DNA of 64,000 nucleotides from NCBI GenBank assembly GCA_030035585.1, contig CM057474.1, positions 4,520,501 to 4,584,500 on the forward strand, given 5' to 3'. Positions 1 to 10,814 of this stretch are shown here, piece by piece. Each line of letters begins with the position of its first letter. Position 1 is the stretch's first letter. Both the position numbers and the translations under genes were made by a program. A model generated the notes under the pieces. It was given only the letters and a program-made list of their open reading frames with translations. It made no database searches and was not told the origin of the DNA. The DNA comes from Dugong dugon. Lineage: Eukaryota > Chordata > Mammalia > Sirenia > Dugongidae.

Positions 1-34
1 GCTGCTGTCAATTAACAATTTACTCGATAATATG

Positions 35-243
35 TTCCTGGGTGGTGCAAACTATTAACATGCTTGGCTACTAACTGAAATGTTGGAGGTTTGAGTCTAC
101 CCACAAGTGCCTTGGAAGAAAGGCCTGGTGATCTGCACTTCCCAAAAATTAGCCATTAGAGGCCCTATGGAGCACATTTCCACTCTGACACGCATGGGGT
201 CTCGTGAGGCAGAATCGAGTCAGTGGCAACTGGGGTTTGATAA
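35..243 (+). repeat. AfroSINE, variant with 'gctaactgaaa' head
   Basis: The head reads cctgggtggtgcaaac and is followed by a ctaactgaaatgttggaggt B-box-like region. An insert 'gaaaggcctggtgatct' follows and then the shared tail 'cagaatcgagtcagtggcaa'. This second AfroSINE variant recurs at 14787, 30396, 38926, 40311, 48488 and 49575. Confidence 0.85.
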
Positions 244-284
244 TACATGCACATCACACTAAATAAAAATTTCCTCAAAAGCTG

Positions 285-520
285 ATAAGAATAATTAACA
301 TTTATTAAGTTCTTACTGTATGCCAGGTATTGAGCTGTGTGTTACATGAAATTCTTAAATTAATTCTGATAACATTCTAGGTAGATAGTATTGTTTTCCT
401 TGTTTTACAGATGAGGACACAGAATATTAGAGAAGTTTAATTAGTTCCCAAAGGTCCAAATTCAAATGAGTTATTTCTTTTCCAGAGTCCATGCTCTTAA
501 CCATTATGCCATGTTGCCTC
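285..520 (+). repeat. MIR SINE relic
   Basis: The order of landmarks is that of MIR: 'actgtatgccaggtattgag', then 'ttacagatgaggacacagaa', then 'catgctcttaaccattatgc'. It is diverged, as expected of an ancient mammalian element. Confidence 0.8.
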
Positions 521-1027
521 TCGGGCTATATAAAATATATGGGTTTGCGCAGAAGGAAAACAAGGAAGTTAATGATCATTTTACAAAAAGATTCTTTATT
601 GGGTGATAGGATCTTCTTCAGTCTTTTAATGCAACAAGCACTCCGGATTCATTCAAAAGCCTCTCAATTATAATAGTTCAATTTGCATGCTCTTCAGTTG
701 CAGTAACTCTTGGAGGACACAATTCTGTACATGACAAAAGAACTATAAATTATTGCTTCATTACTGATGTTTTTATGTTTGAAAGAAAGGTAATTTCTTG
801 AAATTAAAAAATAAATCAATATCCCATATTTGTTTCCAACCATAACTATAAGGAACTTAATTATAAATATATATATTATGGAAATCAAACCTCCATGTAC
901 CTGTCAGTCAACTTAAAAAATTAACGAAATTTCCCGATTTCCCAATATGATTTAGAAATTTTGGCAATAAGAAGGGGGGCTGTATGATTTATCATTTAAA
1001 CCAGAACACTTGAGAGTAAAAACTAAA

Positions 1028-1187
1028 AAACCAAACCTGTTGCCGCTGAGTCAATTCCGACTCGTAGTGACCCTATTGTACAGAGTAAAACTGGCCCATA
1101 GGGTTTCCAAGGAGCGCCTGGTGGATTCGAACTGCAGACCTTTTGGTTAGCAGCCAAACTCTTAACCACTAAGCTACCAGGCTTTCT
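1028..1187 (-). repeat. AfroSINE
   Basis: The reverse complement of the typical AfroSINE is seen: 'aaacctgttgccgctgagtc' at left and 'aaccactaagctaccaggc' at right, the latter being the tRNA-like head. Confidence 0.9.
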
Positions 1188-1469
1188 GTTTGAGAGTAAA
1201 AGAGGTCGTTATTAATAATTCCACCAGGACAACAAGCGTAAACCAAGACTATGGGGGAAGGCAGGACGTATGGTCACTCTAGAGCTAATTCAATTTTGTA
1301 ATATTTAGGTATTTAATAACATACAAGACATAAAAAACATACCAGACAAAATAGTTCTGGTGTGAAAGAAGACATAACCTCTCTTATAAGATAGTTTCTT
1401 ATATTCATCATGTTGAAGAGGGTCTATGGACTTTAAGCACTCTGTGGAGAAATTAAATAAAGCATATTG

Positions 1470-2011
1470 GTATATTTTTTATTGTGGTGGAAATATACAC
1501 GTCAAAACAGTTGCCAGCACAACAACTGACACTGATTACATTTTTCATGGAGTGCCACCATTATCACTATCCTTTTCCAAAATATTTCACCACTGTTAAC
1601 GTAAACTCAATGCCCTCCAAACAGAAACTTCCTCTTTCCCCCTCCCTCCCACCCCCAATAACCATGAATAATCTTTAGTTTCTGTATATTTGCTTATTTC
1701 ATATAAGTGAGATCATACAGTATTTGTCCTTTTGTGACGAACTAATTTTGCTCAGCATAATGTTTCCAGGATTCCTCCATGTTGTACCATGGATAAGAAC
1801 TTCATCTCTCTTCGTGGCTGCATAATATTCCATTATATGTGTATACCACACTTTGTTCATTCATTCGTTTGTTGACAGACATTTGATTGTTTCACCTTTT
1901 GACTATTGCGAAAAAGTGACGCAGTGAACATCGGTCTGCAGGTTTCTGTTTGCGTTCCTGCCTTCACGTCTTCTGGGTATATACCTAGGACTGGGATTGC
2001 TGGGTCATATG
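1470..2011 (-). mobile_element. L1 LINE 3' end, part 1 of a split copy
   Basis: It carries the antisense L1 3' UTR and ORF2 3' landmarks 'gatcatacagtatttgtcc', 'ctcagcataatgtttccagg' and 'gggattgctgggtcatatg'. The copy is interrupted by a solo LTR at 2012 and resumes at 2495. The 3' terminus is at the left, next to a T-rich run. Confidence 0.85.
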
Positions 2012-2494
2012 TGTCTCAGGCTGGGTTCTCTAGAGAAGCAAAACCAGTAAAGTGTATAAATATGTATATATAGAGAGATTATATCAAGGAAACAGCTCAC
2101 GTGATTGTAGAGGCTAGAACATCCCAAGTCCGTGGATCAGGGTAGAGGCCTCTCCCAAGTCACACAGCTGCAGAAACTGGCAAGCCCAAGATCGGCAGGT
2201 CAGAGAGCAGGGCTCCCGCTCACCGGCTGTGCAGATCGATGAATCCCAGGTTCGGCAGATAAGCTGATAGCTCAAGTCCCAGGAATGGGAGATGAGACAA
2301 CAGGAAGCAGCTGCAGGATCCAGAGAGAGCAAAAAGCCAGAACGTCTGCTTATATACAGGTGTGGGCCACACCCCCAAGGAGACTCCCTTTCATCTGATT
2401 GGCTACTCACAGTATATTCAATCATGGGAGTGATTACATTAAAACACTGAGAATCATGGCCCAGCCAAGCTGACACACAATCTTAACCATCACA
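2012..2494. mobile_element. Solo LTR, ERVL/MLT2-like, with 5-bp target duplication
   Basis: This 483-bp unit starts TG (tgtctcaggctgggtt) and ends CA (taaccatcaca), and sits inside an L1. Both sides carry ATATG (2007-2011 and 2495-2499), a 5-bp target duplication as made by ERVL-type elements. The phrases 'gggttctctagagaagcaaa' and 'cagccaagctgacacacaa' resemble MLT2-type LTRs from memory. No internal retroviral sequence remains, so it arose by recombination between two LTRs. A truncated second copy lies at 42713. Strand is probably + but not certain. Confidence 0.8.
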
Positions 2495-2710
2495 ATATGA
2501 TAATACTATGTTAAACTTTTTGAAGAACCATCAAACTGTTTTCCACAATGGCTACACCATTTTATGTTCCCACCAGCAATGGGTGAGGGTTCCATGTTAT
2601 CTCCAACCGCAACACTTAACTGTTTTCTGGTTTTATATCATTGCCATTGTAATGGGAGTGAGATGGTATCTCATTGTGGTTTTGATTTGCATCCCCCTAA
2701 TCTCCTCTTG
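2495..2710 (-). mobile_element. L1 LINE 3' end, part 2 of a split copy
   Basis: It continues the L1 ORF2 3' region after the LTR insertion, with 'ttccacaatggctacacc' and 'gtgagatggtatctcattg' in the same antisense order as the other L1 copies in this window. Confidence 0.85.
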
Positions 2711-2858
2711 GTAAACCCTGGGGGTGTAGTAGTTAAGAGCTATGGCTGCTAACCAAAAGATCAGCAGTTTGAATCCACCAGCTGCTCCTTGGAAACCCTG
2801 TGGGGCAGTTCTTACATGAGTTCGAATTGACTCAACAGCAGTGGGTTTGGGTTTTTGG
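2711..2858 (+). repeat. AfroSINE
   Basis: The head 'ggctgctaaccaaaagatca' and the tail 'cgaattgactcaacagcag' with a T/G-rich end are present. It abuts the L1 fragment ending at 2710. Confidence 0.9.
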
Positions 2859-3010
2859 AATCTGCTCTTTTTATATCTCAAAGGTAATTAAGTTTAAGAC
2901 ACCCTACTCTGATATGGCCTCATTAACATAACAAAGAAACCCTATTTCCAAATCAGTTTACATTCACAGGTGTGGGCGTTAGGATTCCAAAATTCCAATT
3001 CAATCCATAA
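2859..3010 (-). repeat. MaLR-like LTR relic (partial)
   Basis: The phrases 'gatatggcctcattaacata' and 'caggtgtgggcgttaggatt' match the antisense of MaLR-type LTRs as I remember them; the same block recurs at 27030-27110. Confidence 0.45.
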
Positions 3011-3079
3011 CAAGCGGGTAATGCAAGTAAAGCACTTAGCACGTTTTTTTGGTACACAGGAGCACTCAGTGAAGAGTGA

Positions 3080-3265
3080 CTTTCTTTTCCTTCTTCTTCC
3101 ACCTCCTTTTCCTCCTCTTCTCCTACCTTTACCCTCTCCTCTCAGGGGTCAACCGCAGCAGAGGCCGCAGTTGGGACTTGATGGGGAGGCTGAAGCGGGT
3201 GAGCAGGAGCTGCTCCAGGGTCCAGGCCAGGCGGCACCCTCCGTGATGCTCACCAGTTCCTGGGG
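3080..3265. other. Pyrimidine-rich block followed by a GC-rich stretch, unassigned
   Basis: A CTT/CCT-rich run (3085-3147) leads into a locally GC-rich, repeat-free segment (3147-3260) reading openly on both strands. I could not match it to a known protein in any frame, and no splice or retrocopy signature stood out. Confidence 0.3.
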
Positions 3266-3479
3266 ACAGTCTGAGGTGGGATCCTTCATTGCCCTATTCA
3301 GAGGGAGTTCAAAGTTTCATAACCTGAGTATTTAAAATCATGACCCTATTTCTGGTGAGGCCAGGAAGTATCAATTAAACGTAAAATTGGGATGTTACTC
3401 AATTCAGAGAACTGCTATGAGAATTCAGTGGAAGAACTTATGTACAGGGTCTAGCACAGTGTTGGCCTAGCTCTGTGGT

Positions 3480-4785
3480 TACCTTACACGTTTACTTCTC
3501 CCTAGAAGACTCCGTAGGAGTTACGATGAACGAGGAAGTGTCACCCCGAAGGCTGTTTCTCTACTCGTGGAGGAGGCAGACCCCCCATGCCCCACATCAG
3601 CCCCCGGAAGAGTCCTTCTGAATGGCCGCTCATTCTTTAATCAGATCAGAGGACTAGGTCAATATTTAGATTTATAGGATCTCATTCCTGACCAAATGTC
3701 AAGAAGCAGAATAGAGGAAAATTTTTGTGACTTCTGTTTGATTTGTATTGATGATGACATTTCCATAGCTTGTAATTTTTGTCAGTAAAAAAAAAAAAAA
3801 AATCTGCATTAAATACATAACAAAGATTTCATTTTAGGCAGTGAAGCGTGTGAGAACAATGGTGGCATTTTGTTCTTCCTTCACTGTGTTTGTGATACAT
3901 ACGAGCGCTTTGCAAACCAGCAAGGGTGCCGGCCAGTTGCTTGTACAGACACAAAGATAAATCTTCTCGGAAGAAATTAAGTGAAGGATGTAGGCCATTA
4001 GCTAAGACTCCTGGAGCACTTTATCCTAGTCTATAAGGACTGAAAGATGGACGTTTGAGATTTGGTAAGATACACGATATAATCTTTTAAAGCAAAGCTG
4101 TTTGTTTCTATGTCTCTATTTTTTCAGTAGATAATGGATGGATGAAGAGTTAAGCAACCATTTCACCAGGCATTAAGTACCTTAACTGAATTATGAATAT
4201 AGAATTGCAGTATGAGATGTATATAAACAGGAGCACCCTGTTGGAGCTGGAAGCAGGACATTAATTTTTCTTAAAGCCATAAACGTGGAAGGACTAGACA
4301 AGGAAGGTCAGAGAGAGTGAAGAGTCATATTCAATCACATGAACAAATGATGCCCTCATTATTTGTACCGCACTTGCTCTTTCTCACACATGGCCGTCCC
4401 TGACCACTCCCACCTCTGAGGATGGTGTTTTTTGGTGGGCAGGAGCCCCCTACAGTGGCAGTGCCAACAGAAATGGGGGAGCTCACTGATAATGACTGGG
4501 ACCCACGGAGCGTCCTGGGCTCAGTTTCTCTCTCTCTGGCTTGAGGTTCAATTTCCTATTTCCCTGCGTGGCCCATGGTTTCAGAGTCCCAGGTCAAAGG
4601 GCCCATTTTCATCCACCTCTGCATGTATCTCATGCACATTTGAACATGCGTCTGCAAACTGAACGTTTCAGGACCTGGCATGGGGTAGTGATTCAAGCTG
4701 TCCTTCAAAGGTCACCGAGCCAACTTAGCACCTGAAGGTGGAAGGACCAGCAGCCCCACAGGGCAAAGTCCTGGCCTTTAGAATT
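3480..4785. other. Unannotated non-coding stretch
   Basis: No recognisable gene or young repeat was seen. The ORFs at 4432-4735 are short, lack family resemblance and look like chance. Confidence 0.5.
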
Positions 4786-4850
4786 TTCTTCCCTCCCTCT
4801 TCCCTCCCTTCTTTCTTCTCTTTTTTCCTTCCCTCCCTCTTTCCAAAACG
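4786..4850. repeat. Polypyrimidine (CCCTT-rich) low-complexity tract
   Basis: The tract is almost pure C and T on the + strand, with ccctccctc and ttcttttttcc units. Confidence 0.85.
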
Positions 4851-4978
4851 AGTCTCATCCTAACTTTTGGAGTCAGAGACCAGCCTGAGAGACATCACTG
4901 TCTTGCAGTAGCAATAACAAGCAGGTGTCCAGCATCTGGGACATCGTTCCTAGGATCTCATCCCTTAACAGGGACTCA

Positions 4979-5345
4979 TTTTGCTGTTGTTAGTTCCCTT
5001 TGAGTTGGCTTCCACTTACGCTCCTGCCCATCTTCCCGGTCACTGGTATGTTCACGCCCATTGTTGTGACCACCTTGTAGTTTGGGTGCCTTCCAACCTA
5101 GGGAGCTTATCTTCCAGGACTTTATTGGGTAATATTCTGTTGTGATCCATAGTGTTTTCATTTGGCTAATTTTCAGAAGTAGAGCACCAGGCCTTTCCTC
5201 CTAGTCTGTCTTAGTTTGGAAGCTCTACTGAGGCTTGCCCACCATGGGTGACACCACTGGCATTTGAAATAGTGGTCACATAGCTCCCAGCATCATAGCT
5301 ATATGCAAGCCACCACAGTATGACAAACTGACGGACAGGTGGTGG
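4979..5345 (-). repeat. RTE-tailed afrotherian SINE-like element
   Basis: It starts 'ttgctgttgttagttccctt' and carries 'gtagtttgggtgccttccaa', 'agtctgtcttagtttggaag' and 'caccacagtatgacaaactg'. The same arrangement occurs at 10428-10812 (same strand) and 35461-35772 (opposite strand). The left edge shares the gttgttag tail with RTE copies at 9368 and 53927, so it looks like a non-autonomous passenger of the RTE. Confidence 0.7.
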
Positions 5346-5359
5346 TCTCATTCTAGCTC

Positions 5360-6490
5360 CTCCCAAATTTTAAAAAATCGGTGAAGAGCACAAAAGAGTG
5401 AATTGTGACCCTTTTGTTATCGCTAATAGCAGCTGGCAGTTACTGCTTTTCTGGGGACTTCCTCTTCCTCCCTTCTGCTCACAAGCCCCCTTTCTACAAT
5501 TTCTTCTCCATTTTCTCTCTTCCTTCCCTTTCTCTTCTCTGATTATTTCCCGTTTCTGGGGTCTCACAGTTGCTGTGACCTCAAGTACGAGTGGATTTTT
5601 TTTCTTCCCCCCGGTTTTCTCCCCCCAAGATGTAGACAGCATGTTTATGAGGGGGGAGCTCCTTTAAAATTTGGCAACAGCAAGCAATGAAAAACTGATA
5701 CTTAAAGGACTTAGCAAACTCATTATTTGGGGTCTTGTTTGTATGTCCCTGGAACTTCTACCTTGTCAAAACATTTTTACCAGTTTCTAATGGGGACAAA
5801 TTGGAGTTATTCACAGGAGCAAAGCTCATATCCATAGCAACCATTATGTTTTGAATTCCTAAAAGTAGGCTTAAACTCCCAAGTTTTAAAAATGTAAAGC
5901 CAGTGTTCAACCTCAATCAATATTTTCACTAACGTAATAATAAATAGGATACAGTGACTGGAGTTAAGTCTTAAACCCCCTGACAAAAGAACCACAAAAT
6001 AGTTCCAAATTAATGAACGTGCTCATTGTCTTTCCCAGGTGGGGCAATGATCCTTGCTGGTCTTCAGTTTGACGCATATACTCTTGTACTTTTAGACTGT
6101 TTTTCTTGGAAATTCGCTCAGGGACAATGAATTGGGCCTTTGTTTGATTCTCTGTAACAATTGGTATAATGCCAACTAGGTACTAAATTTTTCTTGAATG
6201 TGATCAGTTTGATGTTGGATAATAAATATTACTGCTGGGGCTCTAGACATGGCATGAAGTAAATCTATGGCTGATCCTTATTTATCAAACATCAGCACAA
6301 TCAGTGTGATCACCACACCCAGATGAAACACATCTGTTCATACAGGATGTCAGGGCATGCTGCTAGGAACACAGCCAAGGGTAGAGGTTGCTGTCTAGGC
6401 TCAAGACTCAGCACCTGGGTTCTGCCTTGTGAAGGGCATGTCCTTGAGTGTCTCCTGACTGTCTCTCAGCCTCCTCATTTGTTAAACAGG
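5360..6490. other. Non-coding stretch, no gene seen
   Basis: A pyrimidine-rich patch lies at 5455-5535 and a weak MIR-like run at 6355-6490 ('tctcagcctcctcatttgtt'). Nothing else was recognised. Confidence 0.4.
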
Positions 6491-6494
6491 AGTG

Positions 6495-6935
6495 TGTGTA
6501 GACAGAATAATGGCTGCAGATGGCCTCATCCTAATCTCCAAAACCTGTGAATATGTTACATTACATGGTGAACAACAGTTAGCAGACGTAATTAAGTTAA
6601 AGATCTTGAGCTGAAGAGATTATCCAGGTGGGCCCAATGCAATCACAAGGGTCCTTGTAAGAGGGAGGCAAGAAGGTCAAAGGCAGCAGATGATGAGAGG
6701 TCGTGAGAAGCAGAGGTCAGTGTGATGCAGGGCCAGGAGCCTAGGAATGTTGGCAGCTTCTAGATCTGGAAGAGCCAAGGAAACATTTTCCCCTGGAGCG
6801 TCCAGAAAGAATGCAGCCCTACAGACCCATTTTAGACTTCTGACCTCCAGAACTGTTAGAGAATGAATTAATGTTGCTTTAAGCCCCTAAATTTGTGGTT
6901 ATTTGTTACAGCAGCAATAGGAAACTAATACATAG
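6495..6935 (+). repeat. Ancient MaLR/MLT1-like LTR relic
   Basis: Landmarks are 'cctgtgaatatgttacatta', 'cccaatgcaatcacaagggt' and, at the end, 'tgttacagcagcaatagga' followed by aactaata. These recall MaLR solo LTRs. It is highly diverged; the family name is from memory. Confidence 0.55.
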
Positions 6936-6937
6936 TA

Positions 6938-7040
6938 TGTTAATACCTTCCTTGCAGGGTTGTGTAAGGATTCAATGAAAACAGCTACGTGAGGATATAA
7001 CACAGTACCTGATACATAGAGTGAAATCAGTGCTATTATC
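6938..7040 (-). repeat. MIR relic
   Basis: The antisense MIR phrases 'ttgcagggttgtgtaaggat' and 'acagtacctgatacatag' are visible. Confidence 0.5.
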
Positions 7041-7203
7041 AGTCTGTAAAGCTTTACCTTTGCCCCTACTGGCATAACGTTAAATACTACCCCAGGATTT
7101 CTCTCTGCACCCTCTAGTTTATATTCAGTGGACTCAAAAAGTGGGAAAATAGCATTGTTTCTCTTGGCTGCTTTATACCAAGCAGTGTGGGACAGCAAAC
7201 CAG

Positions 7204-7262
7204 AAAACCAAGCCTATCGCTGTGGCGTTGATTCTGAGTCATGGCGGCCACAGCTCCCTACA
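7204..7262 (-). repeat. AfroSINE 3' scrap
   Basis: The segment 'gttgattctgagtcatggcg' resembles the AfroSINE 3' portion; the tRNA-like head is missing. Confidence 0.45.
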
Positions 7263-7669
7263 GAATTTCAGACAAAATAATAATCTTTTGAGAGCCGAGG
7301 GAGGAAGCTAGAATTTATAGAGCCAGGAACTTTGCATGGTATAATGTCCACAGGCCTGTGAGGCGGGGTTCCCAAGGCTCACAGAGGTCAAGTCAGAGCT
7401 AGTAAGATGTTAAATCCAGACTCAGATCTCAGTCTGTCTTAATTAAAAGCCCAGGATTTCTCTAGCACTTCTTTAGACTTCATCTTGAAACACGTGTCTG
7501 GCTTTTTAAAGACACTTTAAATGATCAAATAATTATTCATACTCATTTTGTGCAGAACACCGTCCCAAGTTCATGATGCAACAATATTATTTCTTAGAAT
7601 CCACCGAAGTGGTTTCTGCCACTTTTCCAACTCTGCAGGGCAGATAACAGTAGTGGTGGTAGTAGTAAT

Positions 7670-7900
7670 AAAAATTCATTATTATCTTGTAATGCACTTT
7701 TGCAATTTTAAAAGCACTTAAAAAAAATTTATCCTGATCCTGTCAGTAATCTCGTGACTCCTGAAAGGCAAGTCTTACTACCCACTTAGAAGAATTCTGA
7801 GGTTCACAGACTGCTTTGCCCAAGGCACACATCTAAATGATATTCCAGAAGCATGTCTCCTGATTCAAAATGTTAAACCATGTCAGTTATATTGGTCTTT
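7670..7900 (+). repeat. MIR relic
   Basis: The MIR order is seen: a diverged 'cccacttagaagaattctga', then 'tttgcccaaggcacacatct', then 'gtctcctgattcaaaatgtt'. Confidence 0.5.
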
Positions 7901-9020
7901 GGAAGTGACCTTCCCATCTAGGTCTGGAGAGTGATTTGCAAACTACTTCTAGCAGAGTGCCTCAGCTGTGCTCAGTTGGCAAATGCGTGTTTAGGCAAAT
8001 GAGTCCAGCAAGAATGTGCTGAGTTCTGGAGCTATTTTGAAAGCCAGACCTTTCTGTGCTGCACATTAAGCTTCCACTGAGGGAATTAGTGATTGTTTCT
8101 AAGGGCTTTGGGGTCAAGTTTCTCAGAAGGTCAGTGTGTTTTATAGCCTACTTAAAAATTGGAATCTATGTAATAGCTATAAATTCTTCACATAATTTAA
8201 TAGTAGACTGACTCTCTTATTTTTCACTTGCAGTGGTGAAAAAAAGAAAACAAACTATATTTCTCCTTGAAGTTCTTTTGTACAGGCATAATAGTTTCTC
8301 TTCTCTCTCCAAGTTTGGTAGCCAGAATTAACGCATTTCCAGGAATTTTTCTTTATACAACAATATGTATTCATTCCCGCAACCTTGAGATACTTACACT
8401 TCAGCCAATTCCTTTCCTTTGTAATGATTTACCAGTTCCCTATCCTTTTAGTAGAACATACATAATTAATCAAATAATAGTTAGCATTCCCTTCTCTTTT
8501 TGCCTACGTTTACATGCTTTTCAAAAAATACGGATAAACTGTTTAGAGAATTCCTAATTCTGCACTCACTTGTTGACTATAAGTGTCATTGTTATGGTCC
8601 CATCAATGTTTTTTATACATTTAAATCTTCATGTTTTTAAAAAACTGTTCTGAAATTCTAAACTCATTGAATTTTGTGTGTGGTTTCCTCTTGAAAAGAT
8701 AGTCATGTGTCCAGTCTTTTCCCCACCCACTTACGCAGTGCATTCATTAATACAAACCATCTGATTTCTGAGCATTTTTATTGCTAAAATTTTTGTTTAA
8801 ATTGATAATCAAATGGTAGGACTAAAAGAAATTTTTTTTTGGCTCCACGTAGACATACATTTTAGCTAGTCACAGTGATAATATACTATCAGTGAAGCAC
8901 GTTACAAGCATGCTACTGTATTTTACGAATTTTAAGATGGATTTTTTTTTTAACCTTTTACCATCTCTGAAATGGAGGCATGTCTTATAATCAATGTGGT
9001 AAGAAAGCATAGTTTAATTA
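7900..9020. other. Non-coding stretch
   Basis: AT-rich single-copy-looking DNA. No gene, RNA or young repeat was recognised. Confidence 0.4.
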
Positions 9021-9028
9021 ACAGTGCT

Positions 9029-9180
9029 TTTTTTTTTTTTTTTTTACTCCTTGGTGGCAGCTACTTAACTTTTTTGCTATAAATAATAAAGTCCTTTGTC
9101 TTGGACCCAGGAGTCTCGTGTCTTCTGCCAACATGCACGAAACTGCGGCAAGCTCATTTGTTAGCTTACAAGTAGGGTAA
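9029..9180 (+). repeat. Possible LTR 3' part (R-U5-like), low confidence
   Basis: A T-run is followed by 'ctataaataataaagtcctt' and then 'ggagtctcgtgtcttctgcc'. A polyadenylation signal followed by this kind of phrase recalls the R-U5 region of gamma-type endogenous retroviral LTRs. No matching 5' part or target duplication was found. Confidence 0.25.
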
Positions 9181-9367
9181 AATTTCAGACCCTTGACAGT
9201 TCTTAACTCTCATATTATCAAAATTCTAGATTTCCTGCTCCTTCATTCAATGCTGATTTTCAAGGACATTGCCAATAGTAAGAAAGGTACTGTTTATTCT
9301 CCATTCAATTGTAGAGATATGAGTGGAGATGACCAAAAAAGAGTTAGATATTGGGGTATTTGGCATA

Positions 9368-9990
9368 TGTTGTTGTTGTTAGGTGCCGTCGAGTCAGTTC
9401 TGACTCGTAGTGACCCTGTGTACAACAGAACAAAACACTGCCTGGCCCTGTGCCATCCTCACAATCATTGATATGCTTGAGCCCATTGTTGCAGTCACTG
9501 TGTCAGTCCATCTCGTTGAGGGTCTTCCTCTTTTTTGCTGACCCTCCATTTTACCAAGCAGGATGTTCTTCAGGGACTGATCTCTCCTGACAACATGTCC
9601 AAAGTATGCACACAAGTGACCCTTGCCAGCAGGTGTGAGCTGGCTCCAGCACAGCACTTCTGTTTCACATTCTTCCTGGGTTACCTCTTCCAAATTGATG
9701 TCTTTAATCCCCTTCATATGCCAAATTCCTGGAGCCTTGTTTTTCATTAGTGCCTTCAGGGCAGCTTGGACTTCTTCTTTTAGTACCTTGGGTTCTTGAT
9801 CATATGCTACCTCCTGAAATGGTTAACTATCGACCAGTTCTTTTTGGTACAGTGATTCTCTGTATTCCTTCCATCTACTTTTGATGCTTCCTGCGTCATT
9901 TAATATTTTCCCTGTAGTCTTGCCATCCTTGCTTCTAAGGAGTATTCTGGTTGTACTTCTTCCACGACAGATTTGTTCATTCTTTTGGCA
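9368..9990 (-). mobile_element. RTE-clade LINE 3' part (inverted-copy, 3' arm)
   Basis: The 3' end lies at the left (gttgttgttaggtgccgtcg). The antisense frames encode RTE reverse-transcriptase C-terminal motifs, such as YFGHVVRRDQSLK, then GQQKRGRPSTRWTDTV, and RWKEYRESLYQKEL nearer the 5' side. The frame is broken and segments are deleted relative to the copy at 53927, so it is inactive. At about 9990 the sequence flips strand and the upstream part of the same element follows in inverse orientation. Confidence 0.8.
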
Positions 9991-10427
9991 GTCCTTGAGT
10001 ATATCCCACCTGAGTTCAGAGACCATCTCAAGAATAGATTTGATGCGCTGAACACTAATGACCGAAGACCAGATGACTTGTGGAATGATATCAAGGGCAT
10101 CATATGTGAAGAATGCAAGAAAGAGGTCATTAAAAAGACAGGAGAGAAGGAAAAGATCGAAATAGATGTTAGAAGAGACTCTGAAATTTGCTCTTGAATG
10201 TCAAGTAGCTTTGCTCTTGAATGTCAAGCAAAAGGAAGAAATGATGAAGTAAAAGAGCTAAACAGAAGATTTCAAAGGGCAGCTTGAGAAGACAGAGTAA
10301 AGTATTATAATGACATATGCAAAGACCTAGAGATAGAAAACCAAAAGGGAAGAACACACTCGGCATTTCTCAAACTGAAAGAACTGAAAATTCAAGCCTG
10401 GAGTTGTAATATTGAAGGATTTTAGTT
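9991..10427 (+). mobile_element. RTE-clade LINE, inverted 5' arm of the same insertion
   Basis: On the + strand it encodes EYIPPEFRDHLKNRF and then RRPDDLWNDIKGII. The same segment reads on the - strand in the RTE copy at 53927 (around 54985-55071), proving inversion relative to the 3' arm at 9368. This head-to-head arrangement is the mark of twin priming during target-primed reverse transcription. The frame carries stops (around 10198 and 10288). Confidence 0.8.
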
Positions 10428-10812
10428 GTTACCGAGTTGGCTCCAACTCATGGTGACCCCACATACAACAGAGTGAAATGTTGCCCACTCCTGCACCCAT
10501 CTTTACTATTGTTGGTATGCTTGAGTCCATTGTTGAGGCCAATTTTTGAGTGTCTTCCGACCTAGGGGGCTCATCTTTCGGCACTGTATCAGACAATATT
10601 CGGTTGTGATCCATAGGATTCTCACTGGCTGATTTTTGGAAGCAGATCACCAGGTCTTTCTTCTTAGTCTGTCTTAGTCTGGAAGCTCTGCTGAAAGAGC
10701 TTCCCCCATGGGTGGATCCTGGTGGCATCTGAAATACCAGTGACATAGCTGCCAGCATCCTAGCAACAAACAAGCCACCACAGTATGACAAACTAACAGG
10801 TGGGTGGTGGTA
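10428..10812 (-). repeat. RTE-tailed afrotherian SINE-like element
   Basis: It parallels 4979-5345 phrase by phrase ('gtgtcttccgacctagggg', 'ttcttagtctgtcttagtct', 'gccaccacagtatgacaaac'). It abuts the inverted RTE arm. Confidence 0.7.
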
Positions 10813-10814
10813 TC

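Noticed and set aside
5370..5667. Two ~90-codon opposite-strand frames
   Set aside because: They arise from a pyrimidine/purine-rich tract that lacks stops on both strands.
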